Shown piece by piece: positions 1 through 11,642 of a stretch of DNA of 64,000 bases; positions within the stretch are counted from its first letter, which is position 1, and every line of letters starts with the position of its first letter. This DNA comes from Gari tellinella (lineage: Eukaryota; Mollusca; Bivalvia; Cardiida; Psammobiidae). The notes beneath the pieces are model-generated. The model ran no database searches, was not told the origin of the DNA, and was given only the letters and a program-made list of their open reading frames with translations. The translations under genes were made by a program, and so were the position numbers. The DNA lies in assembly GCA_922989275.2 (NCBI GenBank), contig OV277872.1, positions 26,428,119 through 26,492,118 of the forward strand, read 5' to 3'.

Positions 1-1548
1 TGTTGTAACTTATTCAATGAATGTCTGGGTAACAGTCAAATTAATGACACATATGGTAACTCTTCTCAATAATCCCTCTCTGTGCGAAACACTAGCATGT
101 CTAAACATTCTGGATCAAAGCCAAACGTCGAATTCAAGTTGTCACTGAATAATAATGCCAAAGCTGTAGCTTATTCCGTTCTATTGATCTAAATGGCATT
201 TGATTAATTCTGTTGAATGAATCACATAGGAACCCACATCAGCTGCTTGGTATCAGATCTGGATCCAACAAGTTTGCAGTTGTTAGTATATCTGTAGTTA
301 GCGTTGTGTTAGAAGATTTGATGTCAGCTTTTTTATGTGCTGAATGAATGTGCATTTTCTGAAGTCACGCGTCAAAAGGTATACGTCAAAACCAATTGTA
401 CCGTATTTTCTGAAATAAAGACCCATTACCTAATAGCGACCAAACTGCTTTTGTTGTTGTCAAACATCCTCATTATAATAGTTTTGTGGTAAAGAAAATT
501 CAAATTACAGGTCGCTGAATCCTGATTTCAAAATGATTTTCAAAAACTTTAATCATTTACCCAATAATCTGTTTTCGAACTTTGAAGACAGACGGCCACT
601 TAAAGCAGGTTGAAAGTATTTTCAGCCCTTCATTAAGCTACAAACTTTAAGGAAAATATATACCAATAGAGGTCCCCCTTATGATCCGATGACCCAAACA
701 TATGGATCATCCGCTCGCTGTGTATTAGGCCTATAGTAATTAAAGTGGAGCTCCAGTCCATTAACTATGACCACTATCCCTCAGTGACTGACAGTGTCCT
801 AGAAGAGGTGGTTGCTACTCTGACAACTCGCGTTTAAAGATGTGTGAAAAAAAATAGAAAAAGTGTAAAGGCCGGTCATCAAGAATGATATTTTCTTTGA
901 TAAATGAGACCAATTTTTATGGAAATTGGTGGCCAAACAAACTTGCAAGGATGAAATCTGCGAATGCACCCACCGATTTTGGACCCGACTTCGGCCAGAG
1001 TTGAATACCTGTTACTAATTATATAGAGCTATGTTGTTCCAGGATCATTTCCTTTTAAATACATATTTTTTTTCATTTTAATTTTGGTCAAAAACTGTCT
1101 TTTGTTATGGTTTAGAATAATTATATCGGATCTGAAAAACAAAAGTATTTTGGGGAGGATGGGGTGGGCTGAAGAGAGACGATGCATACTACGAGCTGTG
1201 TTGTAGATGTTATGGATTGACTGACGATTATTTAATGTTCCTCTTTATAATTGCGATGCTTGGGAACATTTAACATTTCTTATTCCACTATCCACGAAAT
1301 AGCTTACAAATAGTCTGATCTTTGTTCTTTCCATTTTTAAAAGGGTTGGTCGTGCTTATTTAACATAAAGCGAAAGTATTCATTGCAATATCATTGTAGT
1401 ACCCTGTGGTGGTGAACGAGCGCGATTCATGGTATTTGCCGATAATTTTCTGTCGTTTATTTCGCTTGAACACCGAAAAAATCAGTTCATTTCTTATATT
1501 TACAATATATTTATGGTAATTTCTAATATCAAATGAACAATTTGTTCA
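1..1548. other. Non-coding, no gene seen
   Basis: AT-rich sequence with only short chance ORFs. The one recognisable item is a partial MITE at about 550-665. Nothing else stands out. Confidence 0.6.
550..665. mobile_element. Partial MITE, GCAGAAT-core family
   Basis: It contains the outer part of a repeated family: 'cacttaaagcaggttgaaag', a shortened core, then 'ttaagctacaa'. The same word pairs recur at 25555-25680, 39474-39840 and 55900-56112. Confidence 0.45.
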
Positions 1549-1715
1549 TACGCATGTATATTAATATATATACTGCTCTTTTCTAATATTTCGACCACTA
1601 AGGGCCTTTTTCAAAGAAAATCACGTCAAAACACACGTCACATTTTTGTTACATGCATTCAGCCATAAAATCAAAGAGAATAATGTTTACAACTTTGTTT
1701 GTTATTGCCGTTATC

Positions 1716-1751
1716 ATGACGTCATCATGACGTCATGATGATGACGTCATG
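1716..1751. promoter_or_regulatory. Cluster of CRE-type TGACGTCA palindromes in the inverted Penelope arm
   Basis: Three TGACGTCA words within about 35 bp, the consensus for CREB/ATF factors. The matching cluster of the other arm is at 5239-5273. Function is inferred only from the motif. Confidence 0.5.
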
Positions 1752-1888
1752 TGTGCAATGGCGTCATTCATGCATTAGCGCATTATCCTCCTTGACATTA
1801 CATCCAAATGGTCTGTACGTTCTCAGCTTCCAAATCCAATCGGTTTCATAGATCTGTCTTTCAATTCTGCCTCCATTAAACATTCTCT

Positions 1889-2581
1889 TCAAAATGACAA
1901 ATCTAACATCATCACTACTATGTCCTCCGACTCCAAAATGCCTATTAATTGACTTCTCTCTCTCTCATGCCTTATATCACTCAAATGCTCTTTCATTCTC
2001 TCTCTGATTTCTCTCTCAGTCTCGCCTACATACACCATCCTATCACATTTATTGCATCTTATTGCATACACGACATTTCTCTCCCTACAGTTAATATTAG
2101 TACACACCTTGAAAATTGATTGTTCATATGTGTCTTTAACACTTGACATTTCAAGAATACTACACGTAGTACATTCTTGTGAACAAACCACAGTGCTAGG
2201 TTTAACAATGCGGTTAGTCTTAGAATGTACCAGTGTGTCACAGAGATTTTTATCTCGCCTGAATGCTACAATAGGTAATTCCTGAAATACTTCTTTCAGT
2301 CTCTCAGATTGGTGTAAAACTTTTGAGTGCTTTTTTACAATGTCATGTATGTTTGGCAGTAGATTTGAATAAGTCAGAACTAATGGAACCCTATTCATTT
2401 TCCTATTATCTGATTGTTTCTTGAGAAGAGTATCGGATCTAATAAGCTTATCGACCCTTACTAACTGACTTTCTATCATTCTACCGCTATACCCTCTCCT
2501 TCTCAACTGACCCTTAAGTTTACCTCTTTCCCGAAGGTAATCTGACTCTCTTTCACATATACGTTTAATTCTCAAACCCAA
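1889..2581 (-). pseudogene. Inverted Penelope arm: RT end plus GIY-YIG endonuclease fragment
   Basis: A 230-codon open frame equal to the C-terminal part of the plus-strand copy. It covers the thumb/connector (SDYLRERGKLKGQLRRRGYS) and a GIY-YIG type domain with VVYAIRCNKCDRMVYVGETE and a downstream R..EH. It lacks RT motifs, so it cannot act alone. It differs from the plus-strand arm at few positions (LE versus LG, VKD versus VRD), implying a young inversion. Confidence 0.85.
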
Positions 2582-2716
2582 ACCATACGCTATGCCTTTC
2601 TTTGTATTGGGAGTTTAGTTTTTAAGGATAGTTCTAAACAAAATGTCCACCCGTGTGTAGCTAATAACTCCACAGGTTCAGTAGATTGGTTTGAAAACCC
2701 TACGGTTTTAGGAAAT

Positions 2717-5098
2717 TTAGACTCTGCAGAAAATGGATTGGTACCAACTGAGGAAGACAGTCAATTTTCAGCAGATTGGGTTAGTAACCATAGGATTTTA
2801 GGAAATTTAAACTCTGCAGAAAATAGATTGGTACCAACTGAGGAAGACAATCAATTTTCAGCAGATACTAGAAATGTATTGTTAGGGGAAAACAGTCAAA
2901 CTACAACACCATTAGTTCCAAACATGTTGACAAAAAGTAGTAAGGATAAAAGAGGCAAAAAGAAATTCTCTCATGTTAAAAATAATGTTAAGTCAGATCA
3001 AGGCACAAAAAGCAATGTGGAAAGTAAAAGAAACAATAGTACATCAGTCATTAATATATCTAGTTACTCACTAACGAAAGCACAAAAATCACTTTTAGAA
3101 AAGGGTTTAAAATTTATACCGTCAAAGACAAATATAGATAAGATAAAATTGCTTTCAGATCTATCACAATGGGAAAGACAAATGAGATTGAGAGAATATT
3201 TTTTTGAAAAGGATAGCGTAGTTGATGAAGATAAAGATAATAAGAGTGATACATTTAAGTTAAGGAAATATAAGGGGTTTACACCAAATTCAGGTAGAGA
3301 CAGGCATCTTAATCTGTTAAGAATTAGTTAAGAATGATATAGTCAATAGTTTGAAAAAGAAGTGTCAGCTGAATATTTCTAAAGATGAAAAAGAGGCATT
3401 TTATGGACTTTTGCACAATGAAAATATAGTGATTAGACCAGCAGATATAATAAGGGCTCAGGTATAGTTATCATAGATAAAGAAAAGTATATACAATCAA
3501 TAAAGAATGAAATGTTTACAAGTGATTCATATGAGGAAACTACTCGTGATCGCACTGAGTCAGGTCTGGAGGAAGTTAAAAAACTAGTTAATAAGATGTT
3601 TAGGGAAGGTGCTATATCAAAAGACATGAAACAGTATCTTATCCCAAAGTACTCTAGACCAGGTAAATTGAAAGATAACCCCAAAATCTATAGATAGTTA
3701 GCGGCAATGGTGCTGCTACTGAAAAGTTAGCTGAGGTTGCTGAACATGAACTTAGTAAATTTGTCGAAACATCACCAAGCTACATTAGGGATACTACTGA
3801 TTTTATTACTAAATTAAAAGAATTAAAAGATCCGTTTTCAGATATTTGCATTTTGTTCTGTTTTGATGTGGCTAAGTATCCGTCAGTTCCTAAAAAAGAG
3901 GGACTAGATGCATGTAGGGAAGCCCTTGCAAACAGGAGGGATCCATTGATAGGAATTGAACATGTTCTGAAGATGATTCAAACAGTTTTAGACAACAAGA
4001 CGTTTTGTTTGGTGATAGTACTTTCATACAAAAGGATGGGGTAGCAATTGGCTCAAAATTAGGAAAAAATTTGCTTGTACATACATGAGGAAATGGGATG
4101 AAGAATTAATGACACACAAAAAAGTTCCACTGTTTTATAAACGATTCATAGATGACGGTTTTGGGATTTGGAATGGTACAGTGCAAGATTTAGAAGGTTT
4201 TGCCAAACATGCAAACAGTATTCACCAAAATATCAAGATAGAACTTAGATATGGTTTAGATAAAATAGAGTTTTTGGACACTTTAGTGAAGATAGACAAT
4301 GGTCAGATATATACAGATATTTATGTTAAGCCTACAGATAAACAACTATACCTTAATAATTCTTCTTGTCCTCCTCCAAATACAAAGAAAGGCATAGCGT
4401 ATGGTTTGGGTTTGAGAATTACACGTATATGTGAAAGAGAGTCAGATTACATTCGGGAAAGAGGTAAACTTAAGGGTCAGTTGAGAAGGAGAGGGTATAG
4501 CGGTAGAATGATAGAAAGTCAGTTAGTAAGGGTTGATAAGCTTAATAGATCAGATACTCTTCTCAAGAAACAATCAGATAATAGGAAAATGAATAGGGTT
4601 CCTTTAGTTCTGACTTATTCAAATCTACTGCCAAACATACACGACATTGTAAAAAAGCACTCAAAAGTTTTACACCAATCTGAGAGACTGAAAGAAGTAT
4701 TTCAGGAATTACCTATTGTAGCATTCAGGCGAGATAAAAATCTCTGTGACACACTGGTACATTCTAAGACTAACCGCATTGTTAAACCTAGCACTGTGGT
4801 TTGTTCACAAGAATGTACTACTTGTAGTATTCTTGGAATGTCAAGTGTTAGAGACACATATGAACAATCAATTTTCAAGGTGTGTACTAATATTAACTGT
4901 AGGGAGAGAAATGTCGTGTATGCAATAAGATGCAATAAATGTGATAGGATGGTGTATGTAGGCGAGACTGAGAGAGAAATCAGAGAGAGAATGAAAGAGC
5001 ATTTGAGTGATATAAGGCATGAGAGAGAGAGAAGCCAATTAATAGGCATTTTGGAGTCGGAGGACATAGTAGTGATGATGTTAGATTTGTCATTTTGA
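2717..5098 (+). pseudogene. Penelope-like RT/GIY-YIG polyprotein, frameshifted
   Basis: Open pieces at 2738-3331, 3512-3697 (then continuing in another frame), 3853-4044 and 4085-5098 belong to one broken reading frame. Two copies of an ~87-nt N-terminal repeat (VPTEEDxQFSAD) are at 2717-2870. The RT part shows RPAD then GSGIVIIDKEKY across a frameshift near 3445, SGNGAATEKL after 3697, FCFDVAKYPSVP near 3865, a damaged 'AIGSKLG' and FIDDGFGIW (the catalytic DD). GIY-YIG follows, with ECTTCSIL and YVGETEREIRER. At least three frameshifts or stops make it inactive. Confidence 0.88.
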
Positions 5099-5238
5099 AG
5101 AGAATGTTTAATGGAAGCAGAATTGAAAGACAGATCTATGAAACCGATTGGATTGGGAAGCTGAGAACGTACAGACCATTTGGATGTAATGTCAAGGAGG
5201 ATAATGCGCTAATGCTTGCATGACGCCATTGCACACAT

Positions 5239-5273
5239 GACGTCATCATCATGACGTCATGATGACGTCATGA
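5239..5273. promoter_or_regulatory. Cluster of CRE-type TGACGTCA palindromes in the Penelope 3' UTR
   Basis: Counterpart of the cluster at 1716-1751, lying between the endonuclease frame and the 3' terminus of the plus-strand copy. Confidence 0.5.
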
Positions 5274-5476
5274 CAACGGCAATAACAAACAAAGTTGTAA
5301 ACATTATCCTCTTTGATGTTATGGCTGAATGCATGTAACAAAAATGTGACGTTCGTTTTGACGTGATTTTCTTTGAAAAAGGCCCTTAGTGGTCGAAATA
5401 TTAGAAAAGAGCAGTATATATATTAATATTAATTTAATTGCCTATCTGGAATATTGAAAAAAATATACGCATGTAT

Positions 5477-7324
5477 GTTTCATCCATATTAGAGGTTGAT
5501 AACACGAATAATGTGTACGCTATAAGGAACAGCCACGACCGAAGTACTGAAGTTGTGTACATTCGAAAGCAAAAAAGTTCCATTGTTTACTTTTCAATGT
5601 CAACAACTTGACAGTTTGACGCGAAAATGGTTAAATATATCGATTGTTTTGTCATAAAGAAATGCAGACATCTGCTGTTTATAAGGTGTGTGACTTTTGT
5701 TGCAATTTATCTCATTAATAAAGAAGACTTACAGTCGGCCATCATGGTTTCCGCTAAAGGGAAGGCATACATCGGTTAAGAACATTTTTTAAAAAAAAAC
5801 ACAAATATTTGCTGTCCAAAATCCTAAGATTAATTCGCGAATGAAAAATGCATTTGCCTCGCCTCCTATGCGAAATTTATCCACAAATCCCACCCTCTCG
5901 AAAGATAGCGGTTATATAGGAATAAACAACATATTTTTGACGTTCATGACGGTATGACTACATTAGCTTCGCAGGGGGTAAATTCCGTAAACGCCCGAAG
6001 GGCGTTTTCGATAAATTTACCCCGAAGCTAATGTAGTCATACCGTCATGAGCGGCAAAGAGATGTTGTTTATTCCTTATATTTATATTTATATTTTCTGT
6101 CTTGTCAATTTAATGTGTTTATTGGCCAGATTTGTTTTTCTGTATAAGAATTTATCATATACCGGTCAAAGAGGTTTGATAGATGTAATGTCGATGTAAT
6201 AGCCATTCCAGTTTCTAAATATGGTGAGAAAGTAGTCCCAACTACATGTACTGTAACTGTATTAAAAATTCAGGATTTTTTCCAGTAAACTTTCTCTCTG
6301 TGAATGGAAATGACTTACAAGGCAAACAAATAACAGTGCAACTTGAATATCTATTGCCAAAGCACATTCTAAAATTACAGGTCGCGGTTGTTTTCTTAAC
6401 CCATTTACACACATAGCAACGCGATGGCAACGACCTATGGGTCTGTATCACTCCGCTAGTGTCATATTACCGTCGACCAATGGGAGCTTAGTGTTAGGTG
6501 CCCGATGTAGTCTATTTGAAGAAGTCCACGGATAGCACGGGGGAAATCCGAACTGGTTAAATCCAGATTCGAAGTGTAGGTTCATCGGCAGATGACTGCA
6601 TATTTTTTAATAGGATTACATAAGGACTTTACAGGTTGAATGTAAATATCACGAAATGAACACATTTTTTTCAATGTATGTGAATGGGGCGAATGTAAAT
6701 AATTGCATTTGTATCGCTAAACCTCAGTTACAATGTCAAACTGCCTTGATCCTGACCAGACCTAATTACACTTCACGTTGTACTTTGTTAAAATCCTTTT
6801 CAAGCCTATGATGTCGAAAACGCGATGGGACAATTAGAAAAATTTCTTCAGGATGTTTATACCTTTCATATATGTTTAATGCCATATACACGATACAACC
6901 GTAATTTTGCTTTTATTTCTACATTTTCTGATTAGCGCTTAATATAAATAAATACAAGTTTGAACAGCGCTCACACGATTTGTGTTTTCGAGTGCCAAAC
7001 GGACTTTGACGTCAAACGTGTGTATGTCATTTTAACCCATTTACTGCCTCAACCCGAATACAATGGTTATTTTTTAAATAATAAACAGTTTATATACTGA
7101 TCAGACGAAGAACTATTCACAGCTTGACAGTAAACTTATTGCAAATTCCTTTGATTGCCCTGTATAAACCTCAAGGTGAATGTTAAATCAATAACCCGAT
7201 TAATCCACTGAAGAAAAATAATTCCACTTCATACAGTTGTGAATGTGCAATATAAGAAATACTTTCTTTATCCTAGCAGGTGTTTTCTTTTAAAATAGGG
7301 TGACAGTAAAGTAAAATGCTGTTA
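5477..7324. other. Intergenic, one long hairpin, otherwise nothing recognised
   Basis: No coding domain was seen. It contains the hairpin at 5913-6083 and AT-rich DNA. Short frames such as the 69-codon one at 6242-6451 lack recognisable features. Confidence 0.6.
5913..6083. repeat. Long near-perfect hairpin
   Basis: Arms of about 70-80 bp: 'tgacggtatgactacattag' near 5949 pairs with 'ctaatgtagtcataccgtca' near 6028. The pairing extends outward to aataaacaaca/tgttgtttatt and inward to a gggcg stem. It is probably a palindromic MITE. Confidence 0.8.
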
Positions 7325-7435
7325 ACCCTTTTAATCTCAATGACGTCATAAACGCATTTGCAAACAATTTTGGGACCTGATCAGACGCCACGTTATGCGG
7401 TTTCTGATCATATTCAAAACTGTTTGCCACTTGTT
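7325..7435. mobile_element. Partial MITE, family 1 (TAACCCTTTCACTGC)
   Basis: Shows taacccttt, then gcaaacaatttt and 'cctgatcagacgcc' with the mirrored arm, a diverged copy of the element immediately to its right. Confidence 0.6.
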
Positions 7436-7460
7436 TAACATGACGTCAATTATACTGACA

Positions 7461-7676
7461 TAACCCCTTCACTGCCTTACCCCGAGTACAGTAGTTATTT
7501 GCAAACAGTTTGAATCCTGATCAGACGCCGCGTAACGCGGCGTCTGATCAGGATCCAAACTGTTTGACACTCATTTCAATATTTCTTAAGTCAAAATACC
7601 TAAAATATAAATTTGAGAAATAAAAGCAGACGATAATTTGTTAAAATTGATGACGTCATGGGCAGTGAAGGGGTTA
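7461..7676. mobile_element. Full MITE, family 1, reference copy
   Basis: 216 bp with perfect 16-bp inverted ends TAACCCCTTCACTGCC. The centre is a palindrome of about 60 bp: aacagtttgaatcctgatca, then gacgccgcgtaacgcggcgtc, then the mirror. The right half carries the shared words 'aagcagacga' and 'gacgtcatgg'. No ORF. It abuts the RT element to the right. Confidence 0.9.
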
Positions 7677-9690
7677 AACCTAACTTCAAAAATCTTGAAC
7701 CACCTATTATTTGTTATAAGTATAATAAATCTGTTAGAGGGTTAATTTTTAACTACAATAAAATTGTTTCTGATCTTAAAATTCTCGAAAACACACCAGA
7801 TACATGTGACTGTACCTCTTCTAAATTCTGTTACGCTCCAGTGGGTCATATAATAACTGGCAATTTTGATATCATTAAAGATAAACGCATTAGAGCGCTT
7901 TTGAGTAAGGGACCTAAATTTAGATTACCTGCCTTAATTGATTTCGATACTTGTCGCAATCATATTTCTGAAGCTTTGAATAAGTATAGTACCAACTGGT
8001 GCCGCAGAGAACATGCTGAAAATGACGCTCTTACAAAATGGAAAGAATTAATTTTTGATATTATCGATACCCGGATTTCGTTCTATTTATCCAATAACCA
8101 TCTTTTACCACCTAAACCTAAATTTAACATTCGTCACTTAAAGAAGGGCATACAATACTTTCATTCCAAATATGTACTCGTTCCTGCAGACAAAGCATCC
8201 AATAATGTGATAATTGTATGACGATTACATTATGTTGATACTTTAAACCAGGAACTTGTGAATACCAATTCCTATACAACGACTAATTTAACGGAGGATA
8301 ATGTAGTATCTGATCATCTTGATACTTGTAAACAATTAAAAGCTGACGTCAACATTACATGTCATAAACTTCCTACTATGTACTGGATACCAAAACTCCA
8401 CAAAACACCATATAAGTCTCGTTTTATTGCTAATTCAAGTGCATGTACTACTACTAAGCTTTCCAAACTTTTGACATCGTCTTTAATTAAAATCAAAGAA
8501 CATGTTCAAAGGTATTGTGACAAGACTTACGAAAATTCTGGACTTAATCTGTTTTGGTCTATCAAAAACTCGAATGAAATTTTGACGAAGCTTGAACATA
8601 GAAAATACCAAGCTTGCAATATTAGTACGTATGACTTTTCAACACTATATACTACCTTACCTCATAATTTAATAAAAGCTAAACTTATACAACTTATTGA
8701 AAAGACTTTTGCCAGAGAAAGGAAACTATTTCTGGCGTGTAATACTGATCGTGCATTTTTTACAAATGACACGGTTAAGCATTACACTATGTGGACTTGC
8801 ACCAATGTCTGTAAATCACTATCATTTCTTCTGGATAATATTTATGTACGTTTTGGGAGTACCATATACCGCCAAGTGATTGGTATCCCTATGGGTACAA
8901 ACTGTGCGCCCCTTGTCGCATACCTATTTTTGTACTTTTATGAGAGGGACTTTATGCTAAGTCTAAAACCTGATACACAGGCAGATATGATCGAAGCCTT
9001 TAACAACACATCGCGCTATCTAGATGATAATTTTAATATAGACAACCCATTTTTTGATACGTTGTTTCCTTTTATTTACCCAAAAGAATTACGCCTTAAT
9101 AAAACAAACGAGTCAAATTTATCGGCACCATTTTTAGATTTGGATCTTTTAATAAATAACGGTATTGTTTCTTCTAAGATTTACGATAAACGAGATGATT
9201 TTGATTTTAGTATTGTAAACTATCCTCATCTAGATGGCGATGTTCCCCGTTCTACATCTTACGGGGTTTACATTTCACAACTTATTCGTTTTGCTAGGGC
9301 TTGTACCTCTGTTGAGGACTTCCACATTCGTAATAAAACTATTACTGAAAAGCTTCTTAAACAGGGGTACAGATTTCATAAATTCGTAAAACATTTTATA
9401 AATTCTTTTATAGAAATCTTCCTCTCATTAACAAGTATAAATGTAACTTAAAGTCTTTTCTGCGGCAAGGTATTTCACATCCGGAGTTTTATGGTGATGT
9501 GATTTACAGACTTCGTAAGATTCTTGGACATATGCATTTTCAAAACCTATTTGTGAAACGTATTAGATTTTTCCTCAAAAACGATTATGATCCAACTATA
9601 TTGCTGCGCACTTCACGTTTGGTTATCGATCAATCTACAATTGATAACTATGCTTTCCTCTTTGGTTGTGCGACGACAGACAGGGCTTAG
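7677..9690 (+). pseudogene. RT of the endonuclease-less element, one stop and one frameshift
   Basis: First part: LISFKYN-like N-terminus (PPIICYKYNKSVRGL), CDCTSSKFCYAPVGHIITG, then VPADKASNNVIIV, ended by TGA at 8219-8221. Second part, 8222-9451: MYWIPKLHKTPYKSRFI, YDFSTLYTTLPH, GIPMGTNCAPL, SRYLDDNFNIDNP (catalytic DD) and YDKRDDFDFSIVNYPHLDGD. A one-base deletion near 9388 shifts the frame. The remainder, 9448-9690, ends FGCATTDRA. The ATG at 7658 lies inside the neighbouring MITE, so it is not the true start. The N-terminus is missing. Confidence 0.85.
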
Positions 9691-10230
9691 CACTACATGA
9701 TGATGTATCTCTAAAGCCGTCCTTAACCGGGAGAGTTATGTCGGATTTTCGTGCTTTGGTTTTTCTCTCCCTCTCTGTCGTACCCTGGACCCTTCCATGT
9801 CTTACAGTTACTCGTGACTACAGACTATTCGCTTGAGTACAATTTGACCGTTGCCATAGTGGGTTATTTTTAACACGGGCTTGAATGTTTAATTCTTTCC
9901 CGTGTTACTAATAATCCTGTCAGAGAATTTTGTTAGATGTTTTACATGTATTTACTTACTGTGCTGGCGGTCTTTTTGATTGTAAGGTTGTGGAACAGGG
10001 TTTATATTTTATGTACACTGTTCGTCTTTATAGGTGAATATAGGAGATAAGCATGAGGTTGGGCGCCCCTAAACCCAGGTTTAACCCCCAGTGGTTGTTA
10101 ATGATTAATTAATTTATAATTGATTATTGATTGCTACTGACCGTACCAAGGCGGGCTCCTATGTTCACTTAGCTTTATGTTTGTCTTGCGTGTTGTTTTC
10201 TATTTAGTGTGTAGATGAAGGAATGGTATT

Positions 10231-10256
10231 GCGTGTGTGTGTGTGTGTGTGTGTGT
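10231..10256 (+). repeat. (GT)n microsatellite in the RT 3' UTR
   Basis: About 13 GT units. The second copy has a shorter, interrupted CA run at the equivalent place, so the tract changes length between copies. Confidence 0.9.
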
Positions 10257-10348
10257 TTGTTATGGTATGGCTGTGTGTGTGTTCTGCTTTAGAGATGGGT
10301 ATATTGTTTGTGTTGCGTTTCCTGCTTGAGTCTTCTTTCGTATTTATT

Positions 10349-10525
10349 TGAAACGATATTGCAGACAACAATTTGAAGCAGACGACGATATGGCGGTGAA
10401 GGAGTGAAAACATCTTGATAAATTTGATCATGAAAGGGTTAAGGCACATTCTGCTTTACTTTCAACCTGGTTTAAGTGGTCGCATATCTTCAAAACTAGA
10501 AACAGACTATTCGGTAAAGGGTTTA
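10349..10525. mobile_element. Right halves of two MITEs (family 1, then GCAGAAT-core family)
   Basis: 10349-10441 matches the right half of family 1 (ttgcagac..aatttgaagcagacga, ending aaagggttaa). 10442-10525 is the right half of the core family: 'cacattctgctttactttca', 'acctggtttaagtggtc', ending taaagggttta. Confidence 0.6.
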
Positions 10526-10867
10526 AATGGAAGACACAAATAATACAGAACACTTGAACACTTGAACAACGGATGTTTTAGCATATATTGAGCTGTCACC
10601 TGTCTTAAAGGCTGTGTTAACGATATCATTCCATATATTGTTGGTTCTATTTTCACTTACATGTTCTTATATATCACTTTTTGTTGGTCGCTCATCATCA
10701 GTTGAGATGTACATGTTTATACAGAGCTCGTTCCCTACAACGACACTCCGAACAACGATTCGCTCAGGATCCACAATAATTGACACTTAGTTTTAGAACA
10801 GACGATATTTGCTTCACTGCATTATAAATATTATATATCTAGATTTCTTTTTGAAGCCCCGTAAATA

Positions 10868-11170
10868 GAGACTATCTTATGCATGGAGGCAGTTTGGATC
10901 CTGACTAAAAGCCGCGTACGGCGACGTATGATCAGGATCCACACAATTGTTGACACTAATATCAATATTTCAAAAAAATTGAGAAATGAATTTTCAAAGA
11001 TCGTGTGGTGCATGGGTGCATGATTTGTTTTCAAGCAGTTCGGATCCTGATCAGAAGCCGTTTACGGCGGCGTATGGTCAGGATCGACATAATTGTTGAC
11101 ACTACATGTTATATTAATATTTGGAAACTTTGAGAAATGATGATCATAATGGCAAATTTGTTCATAATTA
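10868..11170. mobile_element. Two tandem diverged family 1 cores
   Basis: Cores at about 10889-10952 and 11037-11100 each contain 'ggatcctga..' and its mirror around a cgtacggcg/cgtttacgg centre. Each is followed by 'ttgttgacact'. Confidence 0.6.
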
Positions 11171-11545
11171 CTAAATCTTCAAAGATAATGTTGTGTCTGG
11201 GTGAAATCTATCCAGGCGTATGTAAAATAAACTAATTACGATACGTACAGGTAAATGATGTGTGAAAAACAATAAATTATCAATTAATAGGATATTGAAA
11301 TTTTTCCCAATAGGTCCTATATGTGGTGCGCTTCGACCGGAAGTGATGCGTTTTGACTCGGAGCCCTTTAGCCCTGGTACACTTTGACCATAACCCAATA
11401 TAATTCTGTGATAATAAAATTATTTATACAACCCCATTGGTAAGGTACTGTACCAGCAGATTAGTTCTATCTGTGATATATATTTTCCAACCCATTGTTT
11501 GCATCGAATGTTCTATTCTTAGCTGCTTTATCTTTGTTATAATTA
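11171..11545. other. Non-coding, no gene
   Basis: The minus-strand 75-codon frame here contains gtcaaagtgtacc/gtcaaaacgcatc-type repeats rather than any domain. I leave it uncalled. Confidence 0.4.
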
Positions 11546-11642
11546 TACATATGTTGTATAGTCGGTTCAAAAGCCTGTGTGGCTTATGTTGTCTATAATA
11601 TGTCTTGCCGACTTAAAGTTAAAATTTATCTTATCTTATCTT
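11546..11642 (+). mobile_element. Non-LTR retroelement 3' tail with (CTTAT)n
   Basis: 'gtcttgccgacttaaagtta' followed by aaatttatcttatcttatctta, the form of a LINE or SINE 3' terminus with a 5-bp repeat tail. No coding part is attached. Confidence 0.5.

Larger units (their letters stand above)
1560..5465 (+). mobile_element. Penelope-like element with inverted 5' partial copy, flanked by 11-bp direct repeat
   Basis: Flanked by TACGCATGTAT at 1549-1559 and 5466-5476, a target-site-like duplication. The plus-strand body (about 2611-5465) encodes RT motifs and a C-terminal GIY-YIG endonuclease. 1560-2610 is a reverse-complement copy of its last kilobase (4384-5420), joined head-on at about 2610. 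Penelope-like elements are known for such partial inverted or tandem arrangements. The direct repeats enclosing both arms argue for one insertion event. The 3' end carries 'aaggcccttagtggtcgaa', the usual terminal region, and a terminal tail also found alone at 58604-58666. Confidence 0.9.
7677..10348 (+). mobile_element. Endonuclease-less PLE/TERT-branch-type RT retroelement, 5'-truncated copy
   Basis: Coding region 7677-9690 and a 3' UTR of about 660 bp with a (GT)n tract at 10231-10256. The 3' end is defined by comparison with the second copy (40498-41574, opposite strand), which matches it base for base up to 'cgtatttatt'. The RT type (GIPMGTNCAPL, YLDD) is common in cnidarian and mollusc genomes and, from memory of such sequences, groups nearer Penelope-like RTs. 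No GIY-YIG or other nuclease is seen. Confidence 0.8.

Noticed and set aside
4702..5067. 121-codon minus-strand ORF in the Penelope element
   Set aside because: Antisense shadow of the GIY-YIG frame on the plus strand.
7658..7676. ATG at 7658 as the start of the RT protein
   Set aside because: These bases are the conserved terminus of a family 1 MITE (ggcagtgaaggggtta), so the Met is accidental.
10204..10449. 81-codon minus-strand ORF rich in Thr-His
   Set aside because: Product of the (GT)n microsatellite in the RT 3' UTR.
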